Assembly (NCBI GenBank): GCA_050084515.1
Contig: CM114273.1
Coordinates: 16,988,001-17,052,000, forward strand
Direction: 5' to 3'
Source: Blasia pusilla
Taxonomy: Eukaryota > Marchantiophyta > Marchantiopsida > Blasiales
Length of the DNA: 64,000 nt
Under the pieces are notes generated by a model that worked only from the letters and a program-made list of their open reading frames with translations, searched no databases and was not told the DNA's origin. How positions within the stretch are numbered: position 1 is the first letter of the stretch; every line of letters starts with the position of its first letter. Both the position numbers and the translations under genes were made by a program. This document shows positions 34,144 to 46,600 of this stretch, piece after piece.

Positions 34144-36180
34144 AGTGGGCTAGTGTGCGGCCCGTTTTCCACCCCTCTCAATAAGGCATCTGGTGCTAAA
34201 AATGTATAAAATGTGTATTTTTAGAGTCCATTGTAATGTTGGAGGTGTGAGGGCACGCTCCAAGGGGTGTTGTGGCACAACTACAAATTGTCATTTAAGA
34301 ATTCTCCATATATTTGAGGTCATAAAATTGTAAATTTGGTATTATTTTTTCTTATTATCTCATTATTTTGTCATATTGTATATAACATAGGGTTGCCAAT
34401 AATAATATAGATTACCCATTCATGTTTGGAGGAGCGTTATGTGGGATCCTTATGAGCATATGTAGGAGAACGGTCTTTGCATGAAATTAGTAGATCTCTA
34501 TTATCTTTTTAACAATAAATGATGTCCATAACTAAGATTTTTTTCTTTTTTAAGTCGTTTCATATGGGGAAGATGTTCATGATAGATCCTTAATAATGCT
34601 TCCTCATGTCAACTCTTGCTATTTTTGTGAAATTATTTGTGTGTGATCACTACTCAACTTAGTTATTGTCAACTAGTTTTGGAGTAATGACGAGGAGTAG
34701 TGGAATAATGACATATATGATCAAGTTCCTCATTTTAGTCTCATTCCAGCATTTGTCTCTTGGATTCCCTTAGCCATTTAGGTTCGAGGTATTCAAAGTC
34801 TATAATAAGCTCCCTCATTGATTTTATGGTAACGATGGACATTTTAAATTATCTTTCATTATCCTAAAATGCGTGACCCAATAATTTAATTGACTTCCAA
34901 GTGATCCTAAGAATGCGTGTTAGAACAACGTTGGTTGAGAGCCTTGCACCTATTCATCCTTGGGTTATTTAAAAGATTACAGATGAGGTAGACAAGAATG
35001 ATGACTTTGGCAAAACTTGAGGAGCAGGATTAGACTTAAACTTGCTATATGATGCTTTGCATAGGGAAGATTGTCTATGATGCTATTATCTCTTGGAAGT
35101 TAGGATAGCATGGTTGCACTACAATGGACCAATCGCTCGTTAGGACAGACAAGTCTGGACTTGTCCACGAACATAGATTACAAGAGGTCAGGCCACTTAT
35201 CGCTTATGATGGAAGGTAGGGCAAAAGCGTATGGGGCAATAAGGGGGGAGAGAATAGAGATGGAGGGAGGAAGAAACGGGAGAGTATGGAACATGAAGGC
35301 AAATGGAGGGAATGAGAAAGAAGGGGAAGGTGGGATCCATATGGACAAGTCGCTCCATAACACGGACGTAAATCCGCGGACAAGGACTTTGTCCACATGC
35401 AACCTTGTAAGCTAGGGAACAATAAGGATCTTATTCTTTATCCATATGGAAACCCACAATTAAGTTAACCTAACCTTGAGTTAGAAAACTTGATGATGAA
35501 TAGGCTTAAACGTTGAGAGCGCTAGTGACAATTGGAGAGGTGTTCAAAATTCAAGAAATTTTTCTCCCACAATAGAGTAGATTAAAAAAATTTTGCTCTA
35601 TAAAATGTATATATTTTTCATGAACTTAAATTATTGATTGAAGAAATGATGTTTATTTTATGAAGATTTTCTTATGAGATATTTTAGAAAAATATAAGGA
35701 GCATATTATCTCTCAATAAAAATGAATTGTTAAATTATATATAGTTATAATGAAACATTTAGTAGTTTTAGAAAGGTATTTGTTATAAAAATGATATTCC
35801 AAAATAAAGGAAACCTTGTAAGAAGATCACGAGATGTATATTATCTTTACTAGAGTAGGGACTATGTTAAAGATCAAATATTTTTTAAACTAAAATTAAA
35901 GAAAATATTTAAAATGGAAAAAAAATTATCATCTACAAACTTAACATGGGTTAAAGATGCAAAAACATGTGACGAACACTCTTACTAGCATAAAGATTTG
36001 CAAAGAATATTCCTTATGATTTTTCGATGTCCTCTCCAAACCTTTTGTAAAATCGATTTGCACCTATAAAAGCATCTTAGAAAACACTATTAACAATTGA
36101 TTGACTTCCTATCTTATGGATCTCTATTTAGTTTGTAAATAATTCACTTACAGACATTTTATCAAGAAATCTGTATGCAT
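34144..36180. other. unassigned AT-rich DNA
   Basis: A purine-rich stretch at 35200-35340 gives an open frame of 101 codons (35110-35415), low in complexity and without similarity. Nothing else stands out. Confidence 0.4.
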
Positions 36181-36815
36181 GTACATCACTCTAGCCAAAG
36201 GACCAAGAACTAAACAACTACAAATGTTCAATTTAAGTTAATTTTGGAGATTTTGATAAAAACACCCCAAACTCTATATTCTTATTTCGGTCATCTTGTG
36301 TCAAATATTAGATTCTCTTGTCATTACACATGCATTAGGCTTGATAGATGATTCATCAAGAAGTGTTTAATTTCTCTTAAAGAAGACCTCGAAGAAAGGC
36401 AAACTAGTTGTTCTAATAAAGTGATTACTTCATAAAAAAATTTCAGGAACGTTTTATTGAAGAAAGACTAATGCAGGCCTATATGATTCACTATTTTAAA
36501 TTAGTTCCCATAATTATCAAAATTATCTCTCAAATGCCAAACTTTACATCACTCTAGCCAAAGGACCAAGAACTAAACAACTACAAATGTTCAATTTAAG
36601 TTAATTTTGGAGAATAAAACACCCCAAACTCTATAATCAATAAGATTCTCTTTTTAGGCTTGATAGATCAAGAAGTGTTTAATTTCTCTTAAAGAAAACT
36701 AATAAAATTTTTAAAAAATTTCAGGAACGTTTTATTGAAGAAAGACTAATGCAGGCCTATATGATTCACTATTTTAAATTAGTTCCCATAATTATCTCTC
36801 AAATGCCACTTTACG
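36181..36815 (+). repeat. tandem duplication with deletions in the second copy
   Basis: Copy 1 is 36181-36545 and copy 2 is 36545-36815. The first 68 bp and a later block of about 75 bp (from CAGGAACGTTTTATTG) are identical. Between them copy 2 lacks several short segments of copy 1. There is no coding potential. Confidence 0.85.
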
Positions 36816-38289
36816 TGAATTGTAAACAATAATTTTGGCTCATAAGGCAAACAATTTTTAAGCTAAAATGCCAAGAAGCAGTTGTAAAATGAGGCTGCAC
36901 TCTCCGATCAGAATATAGTTTGTCCAATTAAAAGAAAATTTTTAATGTGGAAGAGGAAACAAAATGAAATTTTGAATAAGGGACGGAAGGATAGTCTTGA
37001 ATTTTCAATTGACCGCTTAAGCCAATTTTCCACATGAGAATTCACCTACGTAGTTTACTTTCACTCTCCGGGTTATCACATAGGAGATTTAATCTTCAAG
37101 AAGGGAAAGGAAGAGAAAATGGAGGCTTCCATGAGGAGTACTTTGAACATAAAAATTTCCAAAAGCCAAGGGAAGACAGAAAATAGACGAACTTTCAACA
37201 AAAGAGGATTTACTTAGACATGGGAGGAGATAAGATAAGGAAAGAGACTTTCCTCTAATGATCTAGATTCCTCATAAGACTAAGGTGCGGCCGGGACGTC
37301 TGGACAATGAACTAACACATGCGAACCCTCTCATAAGAGCCCAAAACCCAACAAAGTTGGGAGAGCCCTCTATACAAAAGTTTTCTTACCTTGCACTCTA
37401 CAGGTGGATTATTGTGTCCCCTTGTATTTAAAGTACGACGTTAACTATCCATATGCAGTGGACGAGCACATGAACACGACTGGGGATAGTTGCCCCATAC
37501 CGTTCCTTTCGAACCAATGCATTTGTTTGCTCGGGATCAAAACTGGAGCATGAGGGGGTCCAAAGGAAGTGAAGTCTTGATAAGGTAATACTTTCGTATG
37601 TAGAGGTAGAGGAAGTCTATAAAGCATTGTCGGGGGTCGACCCACCTCTGGCCTTTCTCTGACCCTGATATTGATAGAAATGGTTATTAGATGTACAGCC
37701 CTGAGTGTCGATCTCTTCACATTTGATCCATGCCCATAGTAGTCACGAGAGGTTGAGAGGAGTCTTCATGTACTTGAAAAGTGTTAGCATCCTCTTGTTC
37801 TCAGCTTCTTCACTCCTGGAAGGAGACGAGGACGGCAAATATCCAGCTTATTTTCCTGCCCCCTTGGGCCCAAAAATCCAGTCAGATCAGATCATAAAAG
37901 CGAACTTTGTGCTTCTCTCAAATTCAATCATTTGAGTTGCCTGATTGAAAAGAAACAGAATGTTTAATGCGTTCAGCAGGTTAGGTTGGAATACTACTGT
38001 TCGGTTTCAATGAGTCTACTTTGTTGTCACAGTTACTGGGGTTGCAGACCCCTTGAACTGGAAATCGGTGCAATTTGAATGTATCCTTTTTCATACAATT
38101 TCTCGAGACTTGGGAATATCACAAATCTAAGAAACCTCTTACAGAAGTTCCATCCGACATTCCTCAAGAAGGCCCAGGTTTCACGGTAGTAGTAGTCGCT
38201 CCTATAGCCTTGTTTCTCTCCTTGATTTATTGCAGCGTTCACTCCTGTACCGTATTTTCTTCACCTTCAATCACAGCAGCAGTCACTAT
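36816..38289. other. unassigned DNA and probable sideroflexin 3' flank
   Basis: The last 200-300 bp before 38289 should contain the sideroflexin 3' UTR (minus strand). Frames at 37445-37935 match nothing known. Confidence 0.4.
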
Positions 38290-40121
38290 TCATATGCCCT
38301 TGTTGTAGAAAACGTCAGTAATAGGTCTGCCAAACCTGTCAAACCTGTTTTGAAACTCAGGTTCCAACTTCCGCACATCAATGGTTGCATGCTGGTGAAA
38401 CACACCAATGCAAAGTGGCACAGAAATTTGGATTGAACAGGCGATCATGCCCATTAGAGTGGGTACCCGCAAATACGGCCTTCTTGTGTACAATTTTGTC
38501 TTCTCGAGTCTACATGTCAGCACCAAGAAGACTGTTAAGAGGGGGAAATTCCAGAACATCAAAGAAGCGGCTAAATCAACACAAAGACTTGTGGCAAGCT
38601 CCTTGCAAGGAACTTTCTAAAATCATTTCTCAATGACGGATGGGTGGACAGTGCAGCTCTGATCAGAGCTGATGAACTACTGTCTAAAGAGGAGCATGTA
38701 CCTGTGCAAAACTAACGGTGGTATAACCAAAATGGGAGCGGCAGCTGCAATTCGACCAATTATACAAGCGCCGACTGCTCTCCTTCCGGCCATCTGGCTA
38801 TGACCTAATTCATCGCCGTTACTGTCGAGAACTCTGATGCCATCCAGCAGCTCATTTCTACGGGTTATTCCCAGATTCAGAAAGTCGGCTGCAGCCACGG
38901 CACTGAAGGGTACCAGTCTCCTCACTATGGGCTTCCTGTAAAACCAGATCCACAAGAATTCAGTCACAGGTGGTCTCATGAATTACTCATCAAAGGCCGG
39001 GGAAGCAATTTACTGTTTCAAATCCGTTAAAATCCACTCCACCTATCTTTCTCTCTTTACACGGGTGCAAAATATGGAAACCTGAGGGAGAGAACGGGTG
39101 ATGACATTATAAGTAAAAACCTTATAATGTCATCACCCGTTCACTCATAGTGTTAGCAGTGGGAGGCTCACTCATAGTGTGCATAGTGTAGCAAATGGAG
39201 ATAATGGTTTATCGAACCTGTCAAACCCATTTCGGAATTCTGTTTCCACCTTGGGCCCATCAATCTCAACCGAGCCATGAAGCCGGAGGATCTAAATACA
39301 CAACACATGAGTGAGCCTCCGGATTCCATCCCTTTGCGTGGCAACTCCATTCAGGAAGCAGCTCTACACCCCAACGGCTAGGACAGGTAACGATGAATTG
39401 AGCACAATCTCTCTCGACGTCAGCAACTCACTACTTTTCTCTGCGGGAACCGATCACATACCAAGGGGTGTGCTTGGGAACCTTATCAACGAGCGAGTGA
39501 AGACCCATCACCGTGCCAACAGAACTCACAGTAGCCCCCACATAGGCTTCGAATATCTTCCTAACGCCTTCCTCATGGGTGGCATTGCGATTCGCATAGT
39601 AGTGTAAACAATTGTAGGTTTGATTCAGCCACTGCGCACCTACATTTTGGTAAAATCCCCTGGCCGAGAGCATCAGGGTGTCCAAGATGAGATTACACGG
39701 TATCACGAACGAAAGCCTTAGAGGGAGGAAAATCTTTTCCCCTGTGTCAGGATGAACCACCGCATCCACGACCTTACGAGCCTTAGCCAGCCGCTTTGGA
39801 GAAATATCCACCTTCCCTTCGTCATAATCCTTGATCATCTTGATGGACGCATCCACTTCGGCATCTGTCACAAAGGCTGTCCGAATATCCATCATGTGGA
39901 AGATCCTCTGCACTCTATGCCAGTACGTTCCTTCGTCCATGTTGCCTCGATCGTTGCCTTCGAGTAAGTATGACGAGATCGAGTCCTCGCAACAGAAGCC
40001 TGGAACACAATTTTGACGTCTGATTGCTGATGAGACTGATACCAATTCGGCCGATCACTAAGCATACAGTCAAACAAGCGTACTCACGATGAACATCATG
40101 GACCGTGGGCTCCGGTCTCAT
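38290..40121 (-). CDS. sideroflexin-type mitochondrial carrier, 4 exons
   Basis: Exons in transcript order are 40121-40088, 39999-39462, 38935-38702 and 38509-38290. All introns are GT-AG, phases agree (1, 2, 2), and the product is 341 aa. Sideroflexins are multi-pass inner-mitochondrial-membrane proteins; animal members transport serine for one-carbon metabolism. Family marks are TYWHRVQRIF (36-45), HPDTGEK (94-100), QWLNQTYNCLHYYANRN, LVPFSAVAAADFLNLGITRRNEL and the C-terminal end VFYNKGI. Length is close to the usual 320-330 aa. The first exon codes for only 11 aa and is the least certain part. A start at Met32 (39940) inside exon 2 would give 310 aa and also begins just before the conserved region. 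Intron 2 contains a diverged duplicate of the last exon. I expect a functional gene. Confidence 0.88.
39092..39142. repeat. 22-bp perfect inverted repeat in sideroflexin intron 2
   Basis: Arms 39092-39113 and 39121-39142 are exact reverse complements with a 7-nt loop TAAAAAC. In the pre-mRNA it would make a strong hairpin within intron 2, just beside the duplicated exon fragment. Confidence 0.9.
39206..39280 (-). pseudogene. duplicated, diverged copy of the sideroflexin last exon
   Basis: On the minus strand the frame reads HGSVEIDGPKVETEFRNGFDR, close to HATIDVRKLEPEFQNRFDR in the real last exon (about 38323-38390). It lies in intron 2, upstream of exon 3, so it cannot be a simple alternative end of the same product. 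Sequences near 39162-39180 and 39303-39320 form an inverted repeat around it. It is probably the remnant of a tandem gene duplicate. Confidence 0.65.
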
Positions 40122-41892
40122 GCGAAATCCTACTCCGCAATTCGTCCAAGCTCAAGAATCCTCCATGATGTGGGCTCCGACAATGTAGCTACGGCACCAG
40201 CAGAGGAGAAATCGTGAGGATGGGATAACGCAACACTCGTTCACACAGATATATTGCCGACGTTCAGCGGTGAGTGAGAAACTGAATCTTAGATGGATGA
40301 GACCGGAGATAGAGAAACATGATACTCTTTAGGCTTCACTCTCGCATTCCTACGGATTGGCCCGTCTTGATGTGCCTCTATGAAACTACCAGACTTTCGA
40401 CTAGGCAAACCTGCATGATCCGGAGGCGGACTACGAGGGTCACTTCTCGTACGAGACTGGTACAGTAACCACTTCTGTACCGCGCGAGCGACGATTAAAA
40501 AAACAGTTTTCGCAGAGGTTGCGAGCTGAAGCACAACTCTACGTGAATACTTCAATGTTTGGAATCCCCCCCACAATTGCAGACTCAGTTACAGCCCTGG
40601 TAAGCAGGCACCCAGAGGTGCAGGGGTGGGAGATGACAATTTTTCACACGGGATCCAACAATGATCTGGGGACTTGACCGAGCCAGGCTCGGAAGTCGAG
40701 TAGGCGTAGCCTACCCTGCCCTGCATTTAGTTTCAATTCCTTAGACACTTAAATTTGCGCACATAGACCTGACCGAGGCCCCTTCCACCGCCTTGGAATG
40801 CCTCGCAGCAACAAGAGCGGGAAAACACAGAAGAGCCAGGGTAGCATTTCCGGCCCTTCCTTCCATATAGTTCTCGGTGATTCTTACCTCGTTTCACGGA
40901 GCTAGACCGATCCGTCGTAAGCTTCCGGGAACTGTACAGGACTGATTCTTAGCACCATCCCCGACTGCTGCTCCTCCTCCTCCTCCTCCTCCTCCTCCTC
41001 CTCCTCCTCGTGGTAGTGGTAGTTTCCAAGAGTCCGCGCCGATGACCCAAACTGCTGTGCATTCTACTGAACAGCGATGGCAAATAGAGGCTGACAGTCT
41101 TTCAAGGGGTTACGCATCCGTGAGCTGGAGGTGAGTGCGGCCAAAAGAGACTAAAGTAGAGAGGCGGGGGGGGGGGATTCGAGACAAGGAAGCGGCGGCA
41201 ATGACAGTTAGTTGGCTGTCAATTTGCGCTTCATGATTCCAGGGTGCGTATGGGAGCAGCGCCGAACAATCCCCTCCCCATTGTTAGGAGATTCCCGCAC
41301 CCTCGGCGGTAGGAATGGCGGGGGCTGCACCACCCTCAACGAAAAAGATCAGAAAATCTCAATAAAGAGCCGAAGATGGAAACCCCATCAAGAACTTGAT
41401 TCAAAGAGTAGAATCCCTGAAGTCACAACCGGCCCCGGGAAAAATTACACTATAGCAACACTTGTGTGTCTGCCATCGAGGCCCACATCGAGGACACATA
41501 TCGGATATGGAGGTTCCTTCCTAAAAAGATTATAGCATTAGTTAAAATAGTTAAGGATAATTTATTTTTCGACCCGGAGATAATGGGTGCAATTCGTAAG
41601 GGTGAAGGACGAATAAAATTTCTTCCCCATACCTCTCTATGACTAAGGGTATGAATCGATTCATCATGAAATCAGCTTTAGATCATCGACATAAAACAGA
41701 TAAAGTACTAACTCCCAAAACACGAAACCTTGTATTCTCGATAAGAATTTCCGCCATGAAAATTAAAACAAAGTACTGACTCCCAAAACACGAAACCTTG
41801 TGAAGATATCATAATTCCATCAAATTAATTAGAAAGATCATAAGATAGGCCTGATGGAGATGGGAATGCACCCCTCCCCCTAATCTCTCTTG
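40122..41892. other. sideroflexin upstream region and unassigned DNA
   Basis: Contains the likely sideroflexin promoter. An open frame at 41212-41535 has no similarity I recognise. A 30-bp segment (AAAGTACT, then CTCCCAAAACACGAAACC) occurs twice at about 41702-41731 and 41769-41799. Confidence 0.4.
40970..41009 (+). repeat. (CTC)n microsatellite
   Basis: About 13 uninterrupted trinucleotide units, roughly 850 bp upstream of the sideroflexin start. On the gene strand it is a GAG-type purine tract. Confidence 0.95.
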
Positions 41893-42110
41893 GGGCCGGG
41901 TCCCATGGGCAGGAGGTCACGGCCCCGGCCAAAAGATTTGGGCGCATAAAACTGTCCAGATAGCCCAGGCGATCCCGAGTATTACCTATCTACCGGTTAT
42001 GTATTTTTTTTAATTGTCCGCTAAAAAACAATTTGGTCGCACAAATGAAGTCGCCGCGACCTCTACGGCCGTCCGTGAGAACCGGCCCTTTTGGCCGGGC
42101 GGGAGTAGGC
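41893..42110 (+). mobile_element. diverged fragment related to the foldback element
   Basis: GGGCCGGGTCCCATGGGC at 41893-41910 is identical to the terminal sequence of the element at 42963. Weaker similarity to its arm follows (AATTTGG..GCAC, AAATGA and CGCGACCTCTAC near 42025-42065). Arms are incomplete and no target duplication is visible. Confidence 0.5.
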
Positions 42111-42959
42111 TTCGGTCGTGAGTGCTCGCGCTCGCTCGAATTCGTTCGTTCACACTCCTCCGCTCGTTCTCGGTGTCGGCATTGTTGATCTGCGGGCACA
42201 CAGTCGCCTCTCCTCTCTCTCTCTCTCTCTGGTGACAGCAAATTCAATGCACCGTTGCTCGACTGGTATGTCCAGATTCTGCATCTTCTCTGCCGCCTCG
42301 GTTTTCCACGTGCCGCGGGAGCCCCGCTGAAGAGCGTACTAGCATAGGTGGACGCTCACGATGGAAGGGAACGGAGCCACGTCCTTGTCCTCGTACCACT
42401 TGGCGTCAGGACGGCGGGATTCGGGATCCGATCCCTACTGGACGGAATCCGTCGCTTTTCGATGTTTCTTTTGGGGGACTAGTAAGGTCCCGTAATAGAC
42501 CTTGCCATGCAGATCCCTCCCTCATGTTTCAATGTCTTACCAGTAACCAATTTGAGGGAGTCGTGACACGTGTCGATACCAGAAGGGAAGCTAAAAGAAC
42601 TGCATCCTCCGTGAGGAACTCTGTGTGGTCTGTGTTGACCTGCGATTTCGCCGGTAGTCTGGGCGTGGGTCTCGAGGGTAGCAACTGGTACTGCCATGGA
42701 CATTCCTTGGGACGTCGCTTGTCTAGATCTGGATCCGACGGTGGACGCGCTTCCTCGGAGTCGGAAAGACCTGGACGGAGTGTATTCGGAACAGAATCCA
42801 AGTATCCTCTCTTCACCGATTGGTCAGTGGATCCGTAGATGGATTCCGTTAAGCGCATAGAGGAAGCGAGTTTTCTTTGTCAAAGTATGCGGACGGAGTC
42901 GACGGGACAAGACGTCATGGACTTGGTGTGGGTCAAGGACGACGGACTTTCAACTCCTC
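42111..42959. other. unassigned DNA between the two foldback-type copies
   Basis: Contains a (CT)n run at about 42207-42229. Overlapping frames on both strands at 42479-42858 resemble nothing known; one GGAACTCTGTGTGGTCTGTG string near 42617 also occurs in the foldback element, so this too may be element-derived. Confidence 0.4.
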
Positions 42960-42962
42960 TTA

Positions 42963-43667
42963 GGGCCGGGTCCCATGGGCACTGGCCCTTGTTAAAGCAG
43001 ATCTCCATCGGACGGTTCAGAATCTTTTGTCCTGGTCGGAGTCGATGATTTGCAAAGAGAGTCTTTGGTTTTATCCGGCAGTCCTTGGTTTTCTTGCGCC
43101 CAAAAAAATTGGGCGCAAGAAATGATTTGCGTCCTCGCGACCTCCACAAATCCGTTGGGGTCGGTAGAAATTTGAATAAACTGGTTCCAGTTCTAGCCGT
43201 TTTTGTCATTTTTGTCGCTTTCTTTTGTCGTATTTTCCCAACCGGTTGGAAGGAACTCTGTGTGGTCTGTGACCACACAGAGTCTTCTTGGGGTCTCAAG
43301 CGACCCCAAGAAGTCGCCCGCCGGCTGGAACTGCTCGCCGGCGGCGGCTTTCCAGCCAATTCCTTCCAACCGGTTGGGAGAATACGACAAAAGAAAGCGA
43401 CAAAAATGACAAAAACGGCTAGAACTGAAACCAGTTTTTTCAAATTTCTACCGGCCCAACGGGTTGTGGAGGTCGCGAGGACGCAAATCATTTCTTGCGC
43501 CCAATTTTTTTGGGCGCAAGAAAACCAAGGACTGCCGGATAAAACCAAAGACTCTCTTTGCAAATCACCGACTCCGGCCAAGACAAAAGATTCTGGACTA
43601 TCCGATGGAGATCTGCTTTAACAAGGACCATCGTCGGGCACCGACGCTGGCCCATGGGACCCGGCCC
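42963..43667. mobile_element. foldback element with ~300-bp inverted repeats (PIF/Harbinger-like, TTA target duplication)
   Basis: Left arm 42963-43255 and right arm 43360-43667 are near-perfect reverse complements, starting GGGCCGGGTCCC. TTA flanks both ends (42960-42962 and 43668-43670). The 104-bp loop holds two more perfect hairpins: 43255-43267 with 43271-43283, and 43284-43295 with 43302-43313. The right arm has a small insertion, CATCGTCGGGCACCGACG-like, near 43630. A 3-bp TTA duplication and GGGCC ends fit the PIF/Harbinger and Tourist group, although arms this long are unusual for it. There is no transposase; the open frames are mirror readings of the arms. Confidence 0.8.
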
Positions 43668-43670
43668 TTA

Positions 43671-46600
43671 GGCATGTCAAGGCTCTCCCGTAGTATGGCA
43701 CTGTTGAGCGGCATTCCGATGGAGCGTCTAGCAGGCGCTCGATCAGAATCTCGCTCCGGCCGAAAGGGTCGCGTATTGGGCCATGTCGTAATCGGACTCA
43801 ATCCGAGGGCCGAAAGCGACTTGCGAAAATCTGTGTCGCGCTACGATGGAATCCGGTCCTAATTAAGGGCGTCAAGTCCTTTGAGACGGGTAGGGGAAAA
43901 GAAAGTAATTAATACATGCTTGTAGAGGACAAGTGGAAACTTTAAATGACAGGAAAAAATAGTCGGAACCTGTAGGGCCGTAGTTATAAATTGATATATA
44001 AAATTGTCCAAAGCCCCCCCTTTGGTCTCATTTCACCAAGGTGCCTCGGGAAAAATCTAGACTTGGAAAGTAAGAAGCGTGCTAGAGGTACGGGTTAAAA
44101 TAGTTAACTTCTTCTTATGTGGCATTCTCCCGGTGGCGACTCTCCTATCTAGAGGGCCTTTGAGATCCCCTAACTTTTTCTTAGATCTGGCCCCACGGAG
44201 GACGTGGAGTCAGACCGTGTGGTATGGTGAATACCATCCACCTGGTGAGAGTTGGAGCAGGTGGAGAGGACGGGTGGGGCTAGGGTTATCTCCATGATTG
44301 TGGGAACCCCATGGGTCCGAACTGGGTGTTTTTACAAATTTTGTTATTATAGACTAATGCACGAAGACAAAGGAAAATTTCTATTTCAACCGAAAGTCAA
44401 CACATAAATAAACCAGTTCTCCCCGCACTAAGATGTCCACCTCCGGCCATGGGCTTTGCCTGTTTTTTTATATTAAAGGGGTTACCTCATCTCTTCAGTT
44501 TTGAGGATTCTTTTTCCACCCTTCCAGCTAGGCTTTTTTCCTACTCCGGTTGTCAACTGGGAAAGTGTTAGATGAACCGGTCATTTCACATGTTGTTGTT
44601 GATAAACCTCAGCTAGTTGTTTTCTGGACTTTATCACTATTGTCTAGTCTTTTTTTAGGGTCTTCCGTACGGTTTTGTCTTGCACTCCTCATTTTTTCTT
44701 GATATTTCAGGTTGTGCCTTCCCCTCATGTTTGGATTTTTTTTTTAAACATCTAGTAGGATTTGGACATGAGAACCGCACCTTTTGAGGCTAGAAGTGTT
44801 AACAACCTCTAGTACAAAGGTAGGCATTGAAAGAAAACCTTTGCATAGAAGATTTCTTCTAATAAAAATCCACAAACAAACATTTTTTTGATGATAAACT
44901 GATCCACAAGCTAGTGTTTGTGAAGCAAAGAAAAGTTTAAGAGGAAGAATCATTTGAAGATATATTTTGGGAAGGTAGATTGTTACCTTCATATGGCATG
45001 ATCATATCACCTAAAGAATAAGACAAGTACAACTCAGGGTAAGGATACTTTATATGAATTTCTTGGAACTCTTCCATACGTCTATAATTTCTATTAAAAA
45101 ATCATTATATTCATTTCTCTTAGAAGAACCTTCCCTATTAACTCTCATAAGGACATCCAAATGGTTAGAACCCAAAACATTCGGAATCTTGGTTTTGATT
45201 ACATTTTGAATACATTTTATCCCTTTCACAGGTAGTTTTACTTACACATTGCAATCTAGCTATGTTAGCTAATTAGTATACCTCATATACAAAGAAGAAC
45301 TACTAGTTAACATGCCCCTTCTTTGCACCAAAAGAGGATTTTCAAAAAATCATTAGAAAAGAAAATATCATACTACAATCACTATTATTGCCTCTAAAAG
45401 AGTGCATAGGTTCTTCTTAAACATCCCATGCCTCCTGTCCATTAATTCCCTACTATTGAAACAAAACCTTTAAGTTATTACTTCCTCCAATAATACCACT
45501 TCTCCTCCCCCAAAAATTTTCACTTCCTTTAGGGCCCCTACCAACATGCTATCTCAAGAGATAAAATAGTATCTCTCAAGGTTGCTAGTATTTTGTCTTA
45601 TTGTGTAACTATTTTGTCTTATTATGCATAGAGGATCAACCATTGTCATAGATAATAAATCATGGGCCATTAAGTCTATAAATGACTTATCTTTCCATTA
45701 TGAATGGCATGGAACTTGAAAACCATGAACTCATTTTTGTTGGTTGCACCGTCTAGCAATAATCTTGAATCTATCATGTTTTCTCCATAAAAGACACCCA
45801 AGGTTTCCATCTCTTTCACATCCCAATCTTTCAAACCAACCATATGGGATGACTTATGAAGAGGATTGAGAATCTTCATTCCTCCAACCAAACCATTTTT
45901 CTCAAATCTCTCTCATAATGCTAAAAATATTGTGTCCATAAAATTCCTCTTGAAGAATAATGCATCCTCCAAATCCTTACCTCATAAATCTTCTCCATTT
46001 GGATGGAAGGGAAGACTCATACCCTAATTTCAGATTGTAGACGCTTCCAATACCCATTTTTGGTCCATAATTTGGAATCAAATAAAAACCACTGTATGAG
46101 GATACTAGTTGAGAATTCATGTCTATATTCTCATAAATGTAATTCATGTAAACATGCATATGCAATCTCATTGCTAACAATGGAAGAAAATTAAATAGTA
46201 ATATCTACAAATTTCATATGAAATATTTTGCTAAGAACAGCCATAGAATGCAAAATGTGAGCCAAGAAGTAAAGATAGTAAATCATTTTGAACGATCTCA
46301 ACTTTTGAAATAAAGAACATGCCACTCCATCATCATCCCTGGGATCAAACTTTCGGGTACACTAAGATAGACTCTAAACTATTTCATAATGTTGTTATTG
46401 CTTGCCATGTACTAAACCATACGATCTTATGATAGTATTTTATACAATTTTGAGAGTTATTCAACTTTACTTGAATTGACGTTAATGTAGAATTTCTTTT
46501 AGAGCTCCTCTTAAATTAAAGAGCAATTGAATCTATACGTTTATCAAACTCATTACTCATTTTCTTACATACAAGATTTTTAGTCATAGCGAGGGCAGCT

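Noticed and set aside
35110-35415. 101-codon purine-rich frame
   Set aside because: Low-complexity composition and no similarity; the antisense is open as well.
42839-43862. Several 60-230 codon frames on both strands
   Set aside because: They are mirror readings of the foldback arms with no recognisable protein.
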